Source: Tardiphaga sp. P9-11 (GTDB lineage Bacteria; Pseudomonadota; Alphaproteobacteria; Rhizobiales; Xanthobacteraceae). Taken from it: DNA of 64,000 nucleotides. Shown in pieces: positions 44,870-55,365 of this stretch. Made by a program: the position numbers and the translations under genes. Numbering within the stretch: position 1 is the stretch's first letter; every line of letters starts with the position of its first letter. The stretch covers positions 1,280,311 to 1,344,310 of the forward strand of contig NZ_NPKQ01000002.1 in NCBI RefSeq assembly GCF_008329525.1, written 5' to 3'. The notes beneath the pieces were generated by a model, which had not been told where the DNA came from, ran no database searches, and saw only the letters and a program-made list of their open reading frames with translations.

Positions 44870-46195
44870 TTAGCGTTCCGTTTCCAAACCACCAACGATT
44901 TGTTGCAGTTGCTGATAGCCTTGGGCCAGTCCGCAGACTTCGTCCTTCTGTTGCCGCAAGAATGCCTCAAGCGGCTCATGCAGCCGGATGGCCTCGTCCA
45001 CTTCCGGACTGGAACCGGCGCGATAGGCGCCCAGCCGGATCAGTTCTTCCATATCCGAATAGGTCGCCATGATCTGCCGGGCTCGCGTGATCGTCGGCAA
45101 ATAGGCGGGGTCGCAGGACCGCGGCATGGTTCGCGACACCGACTTCAGTATATTGATAGCAGGATAGCGGCCGCGCTCGGCGATCCCGCGCTGCATCACG
45201 ATGTGACCGTCGAGAATACCGCGCACGGCGTCCGCAACGGGTTCATTGTGATCGTCGCCGTCAACCAGCACCGTGAAGATGCCGGTGATCGAGCCTTCGT
45301 CGGTGCCGGGCCCGGCCCGCTCCAGCAGCTTCGGCAGTTCGGTGAAAACCGTCGGCGTGTAGCCTTTTGCAGTCGGAGGTTCGCCAACGGACAGGCCGAT
45401 TTCACGCTGCGCCATGGCGAAACGCGTAACCGAGTCCATCATGCACATGACGTCCTTGCCCTCGTCGCGGAAGAACTCCGAGATCGACAGCGTCAGATAG
45501 GCTGCCTGACGCCGCATCAGCGCCGGCTCGTCCGAGGTCGCGACCACGACCACAGCACGGGCGAGACCTTCTTCGCCGAGATCCTCCTGCAAGAACTCCT
45601 GCACTTCGCGGCCACGTTCACCGATCAGGCCGATGACAGAGACGTCGGCATCGACATTGCGCGCCAGCATCGACAGCAGCACCGATTTGCCAACGCCGGA
45701 GCCCGCAAAGATGCCCATGCGCTGGCCGCGGCAGCAGGTCAGGAAGGTGTTCATCGCGCGCACGCCGAGATCGAGCGGGGCGCCGACGCGCTTGCGGGAA
45801 TGGGCGGGCGGCGGGGATGCACGATACGGCATCGGCGCCGCGCCCTGGGGCAGTGGCCCCTTGCCGTCGATCGGCTCACCCATCGCATTGACCACCCGGC
45901 CGAGCCAGGCGATCGAGGGCCGCACCTGGCTGGCGGCATTGGCGATGACCGCCCGGCAGCCGCGGCGGACGCCTTCCAGCCCGGCAAAGGGCATGACCAC
46001 GGCGTTGTTGCCACTGAACCCGATCACCTCGGCGGGGATGGAGCGGCTGGTGCCCGTCTCAATCACGATACGCGCGCCGACCGACATCGCATGGATCGGA
46101 CCGGCGACCTCGACCATTAACCCGCGCACGCCAACCACCCGGCCGTAAATATTGACGCCGTCGAGGTCGGAGATCTGTTCCGCAAGGGCTTTCAT
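44870..46195 (-). CDS. fliI: flagellum-specific ATP synthase FliI
   Basis: This 441-residue F1-beta-like ATPase energises flagellar protein export. Walker A is [11 protein letters not shown] with Lys170; downstream are [16 protein letters not shown], the Walker B block [20 protein letters not shown], and [14 protein letters not shown]. Length matches FliI. It is divergent from ctrA over 372 bases that contain a CtrA-type box, and is followed by fliJ. Confidence 0.96.
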   Translation of the reverse strand: MKALAEQISDLDGVNIYGRVVGVRGLMVEVAGPIHAMSVGARIVIETGTSRSIPAEVIGFSGNNAVVMPFAGLEGVRRGCRAVIANAASQVRPSIAWLGRVVNAMGEPIDGKGPLPQGAAPMPYRASPPPAHSRKRVGAPLDLGVRAMNTFLTCCRGQRMGIFAGSGVGKSVLLSMLARNVDADVSVIGLIGERGREVQEFLQEDLGEEGLARAVVVVATSDEPALMRRQAAYLTLSISEFFRDEGKDVMCMMDSVTRFAMAQREIGLSVGEPPTAKGYTPTVFTELPKLLERAGPGTDEGSITGIFTVLVDGDDHNEPVADAVRGILDGHIVMQRGIAERGRYPAINILKSVSRTMPRSCDPAYLPTITRARQIMATYSDMEELIRLGAYRAGSSPEVDEAIRLHEPLEAFLRQQKDEVCGLAQGYQQLQQIVGGLETER

Positions 46196-46234
46196 TGCAA
46201 AACCCTTAAGTTTCGACTCATTGCTGACTCGGTC

Positions 46235-46249
46235 TTAACCCCGTGTTTA
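46235..46249 (+). promoter_or_regulatory. candidate CtrA box between fliI and ctrA
   Basis: TTAA (46235-46238), 7 bases, TTTA (46246-46249), one mismatch from TTAA-N7-TTAA. It is 40 bases upstream of fliI on its strand and about 320 before ctrA. An isolated TTAACC half site is at 46461. The rest of the 372-base gap (46196-46567) shows no gene; its ctrA-proximal half is AT-rich, as expected for promoters. Confidence 0.5.
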
Positions 46250-46567
46250 CCCGCATCGTTAATCATTACGTCACTGTCTTGGATGACTGAGAGCATTCGC
46301 GCCATCAGAACGAAGGGGCGAGTCGATGGAGTCGGTTAGGTCCGGCTCTTAATGTGGAACTTGAGCGGGTACAGGTACAAAAAGAGTCTTTGCTGCAATA
46401 TCTTATCGCGATTCGACCAAAATTGCACGATTAGAGCTTGCGTCGAAGAATCAGGTTTTGTTAACCATATCCCGTCAGGATCCGAATCAGTTGTTCGTAG
46501 GCGTTTTTTGGTGCCGCAAGTATGGCGGCCGACCTGACGCCCAGAGCGGCGACTAAAGGGGACTGGC

Positions 46568-47269
<702 letters not shown>

Positions 47270-47315
47270 GTTTCAAGCCGACTTAAGCGTCACTCCCTGA
47301 AAGTTCTCAGCAAAG

Positions 47316-47341
47316 CCCCGCCCCCACCGGCGGGGTTTTTG
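47316..47341 (+). terminator. rho-independent terminator after ctrA
   Basis: Stem CCCCGCC / GGCGGGG with loop CCCACC is followed by TTTTTG, 46 bases after the ctrA stop. Confidence 0.85.
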
Positions 47342-47429
47342 TTTGCGTGAATGAACCCGCCGGAGGCTTTACGCGACGAATGCCATAGGCGAATACCGAG
47401 CAACGGTTTTCGTATAAGTCGGGGGTGGA

Positions 47430-47840
47430 ATGGTTCTGCAATCTCTGGTCGGGCTGCCGGCCTTCTTGGTCTATTTCTGCACCGGCATCGTCGCCGTGAT
47501 GCTCTATCTGTTCGTCTATCTGCGCATCACAGCGCATGACGAGTTCGCACTGATCCGCAACGATTGCGCGCCAGCTGCGATCGCGCTCGGGCTCAGCCTG
47601 CTCGGCTTCGTGCTGCCGGTGGCCAGCGCTATCGTTCACTCCGCCAATGTGATCGATTGTCTGATCTGGGCGATCATCGCACTGACCGTGCAGATCGCCG
47701 TCTATTTCATTCTCCGCATCCCCGTGCCGCAACTATCGGATCGCATCGCCAAAGGGCAGATGGCGCCGGCCCTCTGGCTCGGCCTCGCCTCTCTCGCTGC
47801 CGGCGTGCTCAACGCCGCCTCCATGGTGTATTCGCCATGA
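47430..47840 (+). CDS. DUF350 membrane protein
   Basis: This 136-residue protein has four hydrophobic helices (from LVGLPAFLVYFCTGIVAVML) and the DUF350 pattern of two repeated helix pairs with a polar DCLIWAIIALTVQ turn. Role unknown. It is the first gene of a DUF350 / YgiB-like / YgiC-like operon; its TGA overlaps the next ATG by 4 bases. In other bacteria DUF350 genes also neighbour this type of ATP-grasp ligase, which supports a shared function. Confidence 0.85.
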   Translation: MVLQSLVGLPAFLVYFCTGIVAVMLYLFVYLRITAHDEFALIRNDCAPAAIALGLSLLGFVLPVASAIVHSANVIDCLIWAIIALTVQIAVYFILRIPVPQLSDRIAKGQMAPALWLGLASLAAGVLNAASMVYSP

Positions 47841-48226
47841 CGAGCGAACCCGCGAAGAACTTCGGCAAGCGCCAGCCGGTGCTTGAGGAAGCACCTGCCC
47901 GCAAACGCTCCAATCATGTCGCGCTCCTGCTGATGGGGACGATGGCACTGGGCGGCGGCGCCTATGCGCTGATGCCAAGCGAACATTGCGACCCGAACCG
48001 GCCTGCCATCGCCGGTCAACAGCAGGAATGCCAGCAGCGCAGTTCGTCGTCAGGAGGCCATGGCTATTCCGGCGGCGGCAGTAGCAATAACTCGTCCGGG
48101 CGCAGCAACTTCGCCAGCACCGGCTCATCGGCGAGCGGTGGGTATGACAGTTCGTCATCCAGCAGCAGCCATGTCACCCGCAGCGGTTTCGGCTCTTTCA
48201 TGTCGCATTTCTCGGGCGGCGGCTGA
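47837..48226 (+). CDS. YgiB/DUF1190-like low-complexity protein
   Basis: This 129-residue protein has a hydrophobic segment (NHVALLLMGTMALGGGAYAL, about residues 26-45), a Cys-containing stretch (SEHCDPNRP, QECQQR) and a long Ser/Gly-rich tail. It closes with HVTRSGFGSF, which resembles the VTRGGFGES end of E. coli YgiB. Position next to a YgiC-like gene reinforces the assignment. The ATG at 47837 overlaps the DUF350 stop. It is possibly a lipoprotein-like or surface-exposed membrane protein; function unknown. Confidence 0.7.
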   Translation: MTSEPAKNFGKRQPVLEEAPARKRSNHVALLLMGTMALGGGAYALMPSEHCDPNRPAIAGQQQECQQRSSSSGGHGYSGGGSSNNSSGRSNFASTGSSASGGYDSSSSSSSHVTRSGFGSFMSHFSGGG

Positions 48227-48232
48227 CATCGC

Positions 48233-49390
48233 ATGCAGCGGATCGCCTGCGCCGAGCGCAACGACTGGGAAGCCACCGCAGCCGCCACTGGTTTCGTGTT
48301 TCACACAGAGGCCGGCGAACGCTATTGGGACGAACGCGCCTATTACGCATTCACGCTGGATGAGATCGAGCATCAGATCGAAGCTCCCACCGCAGAACTC
48401 AATGCGATGTGCCGCGAACTGGTCAGCCGCGCGGTCAAGGATGAACGCTATTTGCGGCTGCTGAAAATTCCGCAGGCCTATTGGACCTTCATCGCCGCAA
48501 GCTGGCAACGGGGTGATCCCAGCCTCTACGGCCGTTTCGATTTCCAGTTCGACGGCAAAGCCCCGGCGAAGTTACTCGAATACAATGCGGATACGCCGAC
48601 CTCATTGTTCGAGGCGGCAGTGTTTCAATGGACCTGGCTTGAACAGGCGATCGAGCGCCAGATCATTCCGAAGCGCGCCGATCAGTACAACTCGCTGCAT
48701 GAGCGCCTCATCGGTGCCTGGCGCAAGATCGGCACCGGCGGGACACTGCATCTCGCAGCCGCCATGGACAATGCCGAGGACCGCGGCACGGTGCAGTATC
48801 TCGCCGATGTCGCGCAGCAAGGCGGGCTCACGCCGACGCTGATCGATATCAAGGACATCGGCTATGCCGACACCGGGCAGTTCGTCGATCTGCAAGACAA
48901 GCCGATCGAGCTGATCTTCAAGCTCTATCCCTGGGAATGGATGTTCCGTGAAGCATTCGGAGGTCGTCTGAAGGGCGCGTCGACACGCTGGATCGAACCG
49001 CCATGGAAAGCCATCCTGTCCAACAAGGGCATCCTGCCGCTGCTCTGGGCGATGTTTCCGAACCACCCGAACCTGCTGCCGGCCTATTTTGACGACGACG
49101 CTGCAGCCGCTGAGCTCGGCACGTCCTATGTACGCAAGCCGCTCTATTCGCGCGAAGGCGCCAATGTCACGCTGGTGAGTGGCGGCAGCGCCATCGATGC
49201 GCAGCCTGGTCCCTATGGCGAAGAAGGTTTCATCCGGCAGATGCTGATGCCGCTACCGAACTTTGCGGATCAGTATCCGGTGCTGGGCAGCTGGCTGGTC
49301 GATGACGTGCCATGCGGGCTCTCGATCCGCGAGGATGAGAATCCGATCACCGGCAATATGTCACGCTTCATTCCGCACGCTATTCTGTGA
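48233..49390 (+). CDS. glutathionylspermidine synthase-family ATP-grasp ligase (YgiC-like)
   Basis: This 385-residue protein matches the C-terminal synthetase domain of glutathionylspermidine synthase (YgiC/YjfC group). Visible blocks are YGRFDFQFDGKAPAKLLEYNADTPTSLFEAA, KLYPWEWMFRE, the ATP-grasp lysine region STRWIEPPWKAILSNKG, and YVRKPLYSREGANVTL. It lacks the amidase half, and homologues do not make glutathionylspermidine, so the peptide-like substrate is unknown. It starts 6 bases after the YgiB-like gene and is convergent with cheR. Confidence 0.88.
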   Translation: MQRIACAERNDWEATAAATGFVFHTEAGERYWDERAYYAFTLDEIEHQIEAPTAELNAMCRELVSRAVKDERYLRLLKIPQAYWTFIAASWQRGDPSLYGRFDFQFDGKAPAKLLEYNADTPTSLFEAAVFQWTWLEQAIERQIIPKRADQYNSLHERLIGAWRKIGTGGTLHLAAAMDNAEDRGTVQYLADVAQQGGLTPTLIDIKDIGYADTGQFVDLQDKPIELIFKLYPWEWMFREAFGGRLKGASTRWIEPPWKAILSNKGILPLLWAMFPNHPNLLPAYFDDDAAAAELGTSYVRKPLYSREGANVTLVSGGSAIDAQPGPYGEEGFIRQMLMPLPNFADQYPVLGSWLVDDVPCGLSIREDENPITGNMSRFIPHAIL

Positions 49391-49396
49391 CGGCGC

Positions 49397-50278
49397 TCAG
49401 CGCACCGGCGAAGCAGCGGCCTTGAGACCCACGGGCGCCATGCCCGGCACGATCGATGGCGCGGCACGCACGACGTTCGGACGGTACAGGCCGCGCTTGT
49501 CGGCATGCGGCTTGAACGCGTCAGTCAGCCCGACAACGGTCTCGGCAGCGCCCAGCGCCAGGAAGCCATCGGGCTCCATGCATTTGGCAAGGCGGCCAAA
49601 GATCTGCGTCTTCATGTCCTGATCGAAATAGATCAACACGTTGCGGCAGAAGATAATGTCGAACTTGCCCATGCTGGAGAAGTCCTGCAGCAGGTTCAGC
49701 GGGCGATACTGGATCATCGAGCGGATGTCCGGGTTGATCTGCCACATCTCGCCGGTCTGCTTGAAGTATTTGACCAGCAGCTGGATCGGCAATCCGCGCT
49801 GGACTTCGAACTGGGTGTAGATGCCCGACTTCGACTTCTCGAGCACCTGCTGCGAGATGTCGGTACCGATGATCTCGATCCGCCACCCAGCGAGCCGGGC
49901 GCTCATTTCCTTGATGGTCATCGCGATCGAATACGGCTCCTGACCGGTGGACGCAGCTGCACACCAGATGCGCAGGCTCTTGCGGGCAGCGCGTGCCTGG
50001 ATCATCTCCGGGAGCACGACATCACGCAGATGGTCGAATGGAACCTTATCGCGGAAGAAGAAGGTTTCGTTGGTGGTCATCGCCTCGACCACATCGGACG
50101 CGACCGCGGACGAGCCGTTCCTGATCTTCTGGACCAGCTCTTCAATGCCCGACAGATTGGCCTTGCGTGCGAGCGGCATCAGCCGGCTTTCGACCAGATA
50201 CTGCTTGTCAGCAGACAGATCGAGACCCGAACGCTCCTTCAGGAACTTACGCAGGAAATCGTAGTCTGCCGGTATCAT
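49397..50278 (-). CDS. cheR: chemotaxis protein methyltransferase CheR
   Basis: This 293-residue SAM-dependent enzyme methylates glutamates of chemoreceptors. An N-terminal helical domain ([17 protein letters not shown]) precedes the Rossmann domain with SAM loop [17 protein letters not shown] and [14 protein letters not shown]. There is no C-terminal NWETF-binding extension. Its ATG overlaps the cheB stop by 4 bases. It is the last gene of the leftward che operon. Confidence 0.95.
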   Translation of the reverse strand: MIPADYDFLRKFLKERSGLDLSADKQYLVESRLMPLARKANLSGIEELVQKIRNGSSAVASDVVEAMTTNETFFFRDKVPFDHLRDVVLPEMIQARAARKSLRIWCAAASTGQEPYSIAMTIKEMSARLAGWRIEIIGTDISQQVLEKSKSGIYTQFEVQRGLPIQLLVKYFKQTGEMWQINPDIRSMIQYRPLNLLQDFSSMGKFDIIFCRNVLIYFDQDMKTQIFGRLAKCMEPDGFLALGAAETVVGLTDAFKPHADKRGLYRPNVVRAAPSIVPGMAPVGLKAAASPVR

Positions 50279-51441
50279 GACCGATCTCCCGAGAAAAGAC
50301 GAACCACTTTCGAACCGATTTGATTGAGCGGCAGGATAGCCGAGCAGATGCCCGCATTAGCGGCTGCACCGGGCATACCCCACACCACGCTCGATGCTTC
50401 GTCCTGCGCGATGACATTGCCGCCGGCCGCAACGATATCCTTACCGCCGCGCATTCCGTCCGAGCCCATGCCTGTCAGCACGACGGCGAGAATGGCGCCC
50501 TGCCAGACGTCGATGGCGGAAGTGAACAGCGGATCCACAGCAGGCTTGCAGAAATTCACCGGCGGACCGTCATCGAGCGCGATGGCGATGTTAGCGCCCT
50601 GCTTGACGGCGCGCATATGCTTGCCGCCCGGCGCGAGATAAATCTGACCGGCCTTGATGAGTTCGCCATCGACACCTTCGCGAGCCGGACGCTTGCTGGC
50701 CCGCGCGAGATGTTCCGCGAGAATGGTCGTAAAGGTCGGCGGCATGTGCTGGGTGATCAGCACGGGCACCTTGTCGATCACGGCACCGATTTCGGCAACC
50801 AGCGTCATCAAGGCCTGCGGACCGCCGGTGGATGAGCCGATCAGCAGCGCGCGCGGCATCACAGGGCTAAAAGGACGCTTTACGAGCTGCGCCTGCGCAG
50901 CGACTGATGTGACGGGCCGGAAGGACGGCGCAGCTTCACGCGCTGCGGGAATTGGCACGATCGACGGTGTCGTCGCCGACTTCAGGCGACGCACCTTGGC
51001 GCCAAGATGACGGATCTTCTGCAGCAGATCGTGCTTGAAGATGTCAGCCGCAGCGATTTCGCGCGTGCTCTCGGGTTTCGGAATGTAGTCGGACGCGCCG
51101 AGCGACATCGCCTTGAAGCTGATTTCCGCGTTGCGACGGGTCAGCGTCGACGCCATGATGATAATGAGATTTCGCTTCTTCGCCAGCAACTGTGGCAGCG
51201 CCGAAATGCCATCGAGCTCCGGCATTTCGATATCGAGAATGGCGACATCGGGATTGATGCGCTCGATCTGGTTGACGGCGTCGAGACCAGTGCGCAACGA
51301 TGCCGCGACAGCCATGTCGGGCTCGGCCTCGATCCAGCGTGAGATCAGGCCGCGAATGACGACGGAGTCGTCCACCACCATGACTCGCAAGGGCTCATAC
51401 CGCGAATCGACAACAGGAGGACTTATCACATCAACACTCAT
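50275..51441 (-). CDS. cheB: chemotaxis response regulator / methylesterase CheB
   Basis: This 388-residue protein has a REC domain ([11 protein letters not shown], phospho-Asp70 in [14 protein letters not shown]) and a C-terminal methylesterase with Ser in [12 protein letters not shown], His in [10 protein letters not shown] and Asp in GMGSDGMRG. It removes methyl groups from receptors when phosphorylated by CheA. The ATG at 51441 has GGTGAG 4 bases upstream and fits the family start better than the upstream ATG. An Ala/Pro-rich linker joins the domains. Confidence 0.95.
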   Translation of the reverse strand: MSVDVISPPVVDSRYEPLRVMVVDDSVVIRGLISRWIEAEPDMAVAASLRTGLDAVNQIERINPDVAILDIEMPELDGISALPQLLAKKRNLIIIMASTLTRRNAEISFKAMSLGASDYIPKPESTREIAAADIFKHDLLQKIRHLGAKVRRLKSATTPSIVPIPAAREAAPSFRPVTSVAAQAQLVKRPFSPVMPRALLIGSSTGGPQALMTLVAEIGAVIDKVPVLITQHMPPTFTTILAEHLARASKRPAREGVDGELIKAGQIYLAPGGKHMRAVKQGANIAIALDDGPPVNFCKPAVDPLFTSAIDVWQGAILAVVLTGMGSDGMRGGKDIVAAGGNVIAQDEASSVVWGMPGAAANAGICSAILPLNQIGSKVVRLFSGDRS

Positions 51442-51545
51442 GAACTCACCGGACGCAACACAACGCAACAAATGCACTGAAGAAAAAAATGCACAAAACA
51501 AAAAGGCGGGCGCCGGAAATCAGATACGGAATTCCGGCGTAGAAC

Positions 51546-51911
51546 TTAGATCAAGCCGACTTCCTGAAACTTCGCCGACACGATTTCCTTGTCGAACGGT
51601 TTCATGATGTATTCGTTCGCGCCGGCGTGCAGGGCGCGCGCGATATGGGCCACGTCGTTCTCCGTCGTGCAGAAGACGACCTTCGGAACGTCGCCGCCAG
51701 GCATGCGACGCAGGTTGCGCAAGAACTCGTAGCCGTCCATCACCGGCATGTTCCAGTCAAGCAAAACCGCGTCCGGCAGGCTCTGCTTGCAGATTTCGAG
51801 CGCTTTCTCGCCGTCTTCAGCTTCGGTGATCTCGAAATCGAGACCTTCGAGAATCCGACGGGCGACCTTACGGATGACACTGGAGTCATCGACAACCAGA
51901 CATGTCTTCAT
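51546..51911 (-). CDS. cheY: chemotaxis response regulator CheY
   Basis: This 121-residue single REC domain begins MKTCLVVDDSSVIRKVARRI. The phospho-acceptor is Asp52 in AVLLDWNMPVMDGYE; Thr in FCTTEND and Lys in IMKPFDKE complete the switch site. The ATG at 51911 has GAGG 5 bases upstream; the 12 preceding in-frame codons are unlikely coding. It lies between cheW and cheB in the operon. Confidence 0.93.
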   Translation of the reverse strand: MKTCLVVDDSSVIRKVARRILEGLDFEITEAEDGEKALEICKQSLPDAVLLDWNMPVMDGYEFLRNLRRMPGGDVPKVVFCTTENDVAHIARALHAGANEYIMKPFDKEIVSAKFQEVGLI

Positions 51912-51956
51912 GTGAGCCTCATTTCCACCGCGGACAAAATTGTCCAAATGCCGGTC

Positions 51957-52451
51957 TTAGGCGGCCAGCTTTTCAGGCGAGATTTCAAGGATGCGATCGA
52001 CGTCGAGCACGACCATCAGCTGACCATCGAGACGATGGACACCATCGGCCATCTTCGCCATGCGCGGATCCAGATTAACTGGATTCACCTCACGACTCTC
52101 ATCGGCGAGCTTCAGGACTTCGCCGATCGAATCGATCAGCAAGCCGTAGGATTCGCCGCGGAGATCAACGCCCACCGCCATTGGCGGCTTGCCGTCTTCG
52201 TTCTTCGGCAGGCCGAGACGCGAGCGCATATCGATTGCAGTGACGATCCGGCCACGCAGGTTGAGCACGCCGGCGACGTCGCTGGAGGACAGAGGAACGC
52301 GGGTCAGTCGCTCCGGCATGAATACGTCCTGCACGCGCGAGATCGGCATGCCGAACAGCTGGCCACCGATCATGGTGGTCACGTATTCGGTGATTGCGCC
52401 GTCAGCGATCGGAGCCCTGGTCGTGGTGGTGGTGGCAGTAGTGGTGGTCAT
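51957..52451 (-). CDS. cheW: chemotaxis coupling protein CheW
   Basis: This 164-residue CheW domain protein links receptors to CheA: YVTTMIGGQLFGMPI, LTRVPLSSSDVAGVLNLRGR and the DMRSRLGLP block are present. The N-terminus is a poly-threonine run (MTTTTATTTTTRAP), encoded by near-identical ACC/ACT codons, which is unusual and could be slippage-prone. The ATG at 52451 has AGGGAA 6 bases upstream. It starts 11 bases after cheA. Confidence 0.93.
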   Translation of the reverse strand: MTTTTATTTTTRAPIADGAITEYVTTMIGGQLFGMPISRVQDVFMPERLTRVPLSSSDVAGVLNLRGRIVTAIDMRSRLGLPKNEDGKPPMAVGVDLRGESYGLLIDSIGEVLKLADESREVNPVNLDPRMAKMADGVHRLDGQLMVVLDVDRILEISPEKLAA

Positions 52452-52462
52452 TGCGATTTCCC

Positions 52463-55165
52463 TCACGCGGCGTGGCGAACGTCAGTGGTCTGTTCTTTCA
52501 GCGCCGCAATCAGGCCGGGGCGATCGAACTTGGCGACATAGTCATGGAAGCCTGCGAGGCGCCCGCGCTCGATGGCGGCCGGGGAGATCATCGCCGACAG
52601 GGCGATGATCGGCGTGTGGCTCAGCCTCTGATCCGCCCGGATGGTCTCGGCGAATTCGAAACCGTTCATGTCGGGCATTTCGATGTCGGTGAGGATCACG
52701 TCGACCTCCTGACCCGAGCGCAGGAAAGTCAAACCTTCCTGCGCATTGGTGGCGACGCGCACCTTATAACCGGCAGCCTTGAGAACGGGCGAGAGCATGT
52801 TGCGGAAGAACGCAGAGTCGTCCACCAGCAGCACCGATTGGGCAGTTGAGGACACGCGCATTTCCTTACGCGAGAACCAATCGGCGAACGCCATCGGCAG
52901 GAAGTGACCGACGTCGATCACTTCGGTGGCCAGACCCTTGATGACCGCAGAGCCGAGGATGCCCTCGCGACCGCTTGCGACTTCGATGTGCAGGCGCTCT
53001 TCGACGATATCGACGATCTCGTCGACGACCAGACCCATCGAGCGACCGTCGTCTGCGAAAACGAGGATCGGCTGGGTGCCCGACGTACGAACTGTTACGC
53101 CTTCCATCTGCACCAGCGGCATCAGCTGATCGCGATATTGGACCATGTAGCGACCGTTCGACAGTTCGACCTTGTCAACAGTCACTTCTTCGAGACGCGT
53201 GACGAGACCAAGCGGTACAGCTTTCGGCTGCGCCGAACCGGCGCGGAACACCAGCAGCGACGTCAGCTGTTCGGCATTCATCGCGCGCATCGCGGCGTTC
53301 TCATCGGCGATCTCGTGGGCGCTCGATGCCAAAGCACCAAGCTCCTGTGCGATGCCGTTCGGATCGACGATCATGATCACCGCACCGTCACCAAGGATGG
53401 TGTTGCCCGAGAACATGCCGATGTGGCGCAGCTTGGTGGACATCGGCTTGACGACGATTTCTTCCGTGTGGAAGACGCCATCGACGACGATGCCGAAGGT
53501 CTGGCTGCCTACCTGGGTCACGACGATGAACCCATTCTCGGGATCGGCCGACGAGCCATCATCGATCTGCAACAGCTTCTTCAGATGCATCAACGGCAGC
53601 AGCTTGTTGCGCAGACGGAGCACCGGGGTGTCCTTGATGCGCTCGATGCGATGTTCGGAATTGGCGCGCGCACGCACCAGTTCAACGACTGCGAGCTGCG
53701 GAATGGCAAAGCGATCGCCGCCGGCTTCAACGATCAGCGCCGACACGATGGCCAGCGTGAGCGGGATCTTGATGGTAACGCTGGAGCCCTCGCCGGCGAC
53801 CGACTTGATGTCGATGGTGCCGCCGATCTGATCGATGTTGGTGCGCACCACGTCCATGCCGACGCCGCGGCCCGATACGCTGGTAACGGCAGCCGCAGTC
53901 GAGAAGCCCGGTGCGAAGATGAACTTGTGGATCTGGGCTTCAGACATCTTCTCGATGTCTGCCTCGGTGGCGAGGCCGTTCGAGATCGCCTTCGCCTTGA
54001 TCCGCTCGGTGTTGAGACCGCGGCCGTTGTCGGCGATGCAGATCAGGATGTGTCCGCCTTCGTGATACGCGGACAGACGAATGGTGCCCTGCTCCGGCTT
54101 GCCGTTCTCGGCGCGCTCAGCCGGGGTTTCGAGACCGTGATCCGCCGAGTTGCGCACCATGTGGGTGAGCGGATCCTTGATCAAGTCGAGCACCTGGCGA
54201 TCGAGTTCGGTATCGGCACCGTGCATCTCGAGTTCGATCTGCTTGCCGAGTTCGCCGGCCAGATCGCGCACGATACGCGGAAGCTTCTGCCAGGCATTGC
54301 CGATCGGCTGCATGCGCGTCTTCATGACGCCGTCCTGCAGTTCGGCCGTCACGGTGGACAGGCGCTGCAATGGCACCTTGAATTCGGTATCCTCGTGACG
54401 ACGGCTGATTTCCAGCAACTGGTTGCGGGTCAGCACCAGCTCGGAGACCATGGTCATCAGATGTTCGAGCGTATCGACGTTCACGCGGATCGACTGGTTG
54501 GCGACCTTATCGGCGCCTTCCGGATGATCGACTTCGACGGCGGTCTTCTTGACCACGGGCTTGGGAGCAGCAGGCTTCTCGGCAACCGGCGCCGGTGCAA
54601 CAGGCGCAGCAGCCACTACAGGCAACGCAACTTCGATGGCGGTTTCCTGGAAGGCGCGCTCAAGCTCTTCGAGCGAGACTTCGCCGGGACGCAGTTCACG
54701 CTCCAGGGTCGGAACGACCAGCGGGGCCGGCTCCGCAGCGACAGGCGCTTCCGGCGCGATCGGAGGAGCAGATTCCGTCATCGATTCCATGCCTTTTTCG
54801 ACCATGTGATGCAGTTCGTCGATCAGATCTTCGTCGACGCCTTCAGGCTCGACTTCCGTGGCTTCGAGCTGACCGAGGATTTCCTTGATGCGGTCGATCG
54901 TGGTCAGGATCAGCGTAACCGCCTCTCCGGTGACCGGCATTCCATCGCGGAATTTGCCCATGAGTGTCTCGGCGGCGTGGGCCAAAGCTTCGAGACGGGG
55001 CAGGCCGAGAAATCCGCACGTGCCCTTGATGGTGTGAACGAGGCGAAAGATATTATCGAGAATTTTCGCGTTATTCGGATCCTGCTCGAAACGGACCAGC
55101 TGATTGTCAACCGTATCCAGGCTCTCGTTGGTTTCCGTCAAAAACTCGCGGAGAAGATCATCCAT
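52463..55165 (-). CDS. cheA: hybrid chemotaxis histidine kinase CheA with C-terminal receiver
   Basis: This 900-residue protein has an Hpt domain with phospho-His44 in RLVHTIKGTCGFLG, a Pro/Ala-rich linker (about 135-215), dimerisation and HATPase domains (HMVRNSADHGLET, SGRGVGMDVVRTNID), two consecutive CheW-like segments (about 500-630 and 640-770) and a C-terminal REC domain with Asp827 in DVILTDIEMPDMNG. The attached receiver is a variation on classical CheA, seen in alphaproteobacterial che operons, and may act as phosphate sink or feedback. It is first in the cheA-W-Y-B-R operon. Confidence 0.96.
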   Translation of the reverse strand: MDDLLREFLTETNESLDTVDNQLVRFEQDPNNAKILDNIFRLVHTIKGTCGFLGLPRLEALAHAAETLMGKFRDGMPVTGEAVTLILTTIDRIKEILGQLEATEVEPEGVDEDLIDELHHMVEKGMESMTESAPPIAPEAPVAAEPAPLVVPTLERELRPGEVSLEELERAFQETAIEVALPVVAAAPVAPAPVAEKPAAPKPVVKKTAVEVDHPEGADKVANQSIRVNVDTLEHLMTMVSELVLTRNQLLEISRRHEDTEFKVPLQRLSTVTAELQDGVMKTRMQPIGNAWQKLPRIVRDLAGELGKQIELEMHGADTELDRQVLDLIKDPLTHMVRNSADHGLETPAERAENGKPEQGTIRLSAYHEGGHILICIADNGRGLNTERIKAKAISNGLATEADIEKMSEAQIHKFIFAPGFSTAAAVTSVSGRGVGMDVVRTNIDQIGGTIDIKSVAGEGSSVTIKIPLTLAIVSALIVEAGGDRFAIPQLAVVELVRARANSEHRIERIKDTPVLRLRNKLLPLMHLKKLLQIDDGSSADPENGFIVVTQVGSQTFGIVVDGVFHTEEIVVKPMSTKLRHIGMFSGNTILGDGAVIMIVDPNGIAQELGALASSAHEIADENAAMRAMNAEQLTSLLVFRAGSAQPKAVPLGLVTRLEEVTVDKVELSNGRYMVQYRDQLMPLVQMEGVTVRTSGTQPILVFADDGRSMGLVVDEIVDIVEERLHIEVASGREGILGSAVIKGLATEVIDVGHFLPMAFADWFSRKEMRVSSTAQSVLLVDDSAFFRNMLSPVLKAAGYKVRVATNAQEGLTFLRSGQEVDVILTDIEMPDMNGFEFAETIRADQRLSHTPIIALSAMISPAAIERGRLAGFHDYVAKFDRPGLIAALKEQTTDVRHAA

Positions 55166-55302
55166 GAAAATAGGCCTTCACACTCGAGGCGCGCGACTTT
55201 CGCTACGCCTTTCGAAGTCTGGCTACTTTCCGCGCAAAGCGTTTAATATTAGTTGAGCATTCCCAAAAACAATGAACGCAGCGATTAGCTATACGCATAT
55301 GG

Positions 55303-55336
55303 CTTTACGGACCCGCCGGGCGGCGGATCCGTAAAG
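55303..55336. terminator. long perfect-arm hairpin between chpT and cheA
   Basis: CTTTACGGA (55303-55311) pairs with TCCGTAAAG (55328-55336), and CCGCC (55313-55317) with GGCGG (55322-55326), leaving one C-A mismatch and a GGGC loop. It lies 30 bases after the chpT stop on the transcribed strand. No U-run follows, so termination may need a factor, or the hairpin may protect the mRNA end. It separates chpT from cheA. Confidence 0.6.
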
Positions 55337-55365
55337 AGTTCATTAAGAGTTGAATGAGTTCTCGA

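Noticed and set aside
44693..46120. 475-codon plus-strand frame opposite fliJ/fliI
   Set aside because: No recognisable motif, and fully covered by well-supported fliI and fliJ on the minus strand.
52904..55246. 780-codon open frame on the plus strand opposite cheA
   Set aside because: It is a mirror of a high-GC gene: rich in His, Arg, Asp and Gly, without family motifs, while the minus strand encodes a complete CheA.
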